A DNA stretch of 22,668 nt from an uncultured Acetatifactor sp. (GTDB lineage: Bacteria > Bacillota > Clostridia > Lachnospirales > Lachnospiraceae), in contig CAJUGT010000032.1 of NCBI GenBank assembly GCA_910586435.1, forward strand, positions 1-22,668, in the 5' to 3' direction. Of this stretch, positions 22,485 to 22,668 are shown piece after piece. Every line of letters starts with the position of its first letter. Positions within the stretch are counted from its first letter, which is position 1. Below the pieces are notes generated by a model. That model saw nothing but the letters and a program-made list of their open reading frames with translations. It searched no databases and was not told where the DNA came from. The position numbers and the translations under genes are program-made.

Positions 22485-22668
22485 AGCATATAGTTCCCAA
22501 ACGGAAATGCTTTTTGGGCGTTGAAGAGAAGGGACTGGAATAGTCCCGCAACGGAAACGCCCCCGGAAGATTTACAGTCGACGGAGTCGAATGGAAAGCT
22601 TCCCATGAAGAAGGGGCGTTGAAGAGAAGGGACTGGAATAGTCCCGCAACGGAAACGCCCCCGGAAGA
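22485..22668 (+). repeat. Tandem array of nested-hairpin units, running off the window
   Basis: A 55-bp block is perfectly repeated at 22516-22570 and 22614-22668 (the window end), period 98 bp. Each copy folds as outer stem GGGCGTT/AACGCCC and inner hairpin GGGACT-GGAAT-AGTCCC. Between the copies, 22565-22603 has a different sequence with the same plan: outer GGAAG/CTTCC and inner TCGAC-GGA-GTCGA. All keep a GGAAA just before the 3' outer arm. A worn copy precedes them (22491-22510, matching 22541-22560 at about 15 of 20). No protein frame was recognised. It lies where rplJ should begin. Confidence 0.75.

Noticed and set aside
22516..22668. CRISPR array
   Set aside because: Only two identical copies, 55 bp long with a 43-bp interval that is itself a structured relative of the repeat; no cas genes in the window.

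Overview
The window reads as chromosomal DNA of a low-to-mid GC Gram-positive anaerobe, most likely a clostridium of the Lachnospiraceae type. This is inferred from the strong AAGGAGG-type ribosome binding sites, the family mix, the rpmG-secE-nusG-rplK-rplA order, and a Firmicutes-style L10 leader. No rRNA, tRNA, transposase or CRISPR array was found.

Layout. 1-67: the end of a dispersed, hairpin-rich repeat. 68-916 (-): a membrane-anchored YdcF/SanA-like DUF218 protein. 959-1561: no secure gene; it holds two promoters, an inverted repeat, a full copy of the dispersed repeat and one doubtful small ORF. 1562-2806 (+): CNNM/CorC-type membrane protein with CBS domains. 2965-3909 (+): cysteine synthase behind a promoter and a two-hairpin leader, followed by a 98-bp palindromic element. 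4071-5228 (-): a tocopherol-cyclase-like protein, divergent from an AraC regulator (5415-6284, +). The regulator is translationally coupled to a FlaA1/CapD-type nucleotide-sugar epimerase/dehydratase (6286-8190). An inverted copy of the dispersed repeat (8192-8320) then separates that gene from a heterodimeric ABC exporter pair (8456-10333 and 10335-12119).

12120-12481: a strong terminator and a 103-bp inverted-repeat element. 12482-15397 (+): a hybrid sensor histidine kinase with one degenerate and one intact receiver domain. 15666-16031 (+): a small HTH regulator, sharing a bidirectional terminator with a convergent, isolated FliD-like protein (16110-17405, -). 17638-19812/5 (+): a large polytopic membrane protein of the PTPS-related/GT-C-like type.

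19816-end: core expression genes rpmG, secE, nusG, a structured intergenic leader, rplK, rplA, then a separate promoter with the L10-binding leader and attenuator for rplJ. rplJ itself is not in view. In its place lies a tandem array of nested hairpins with a 98-bp super-period, whose members differ in sequence but keep the same pairing plan. This array is the most unusual thing in the window, followed by the three-copy dispersed repeat.
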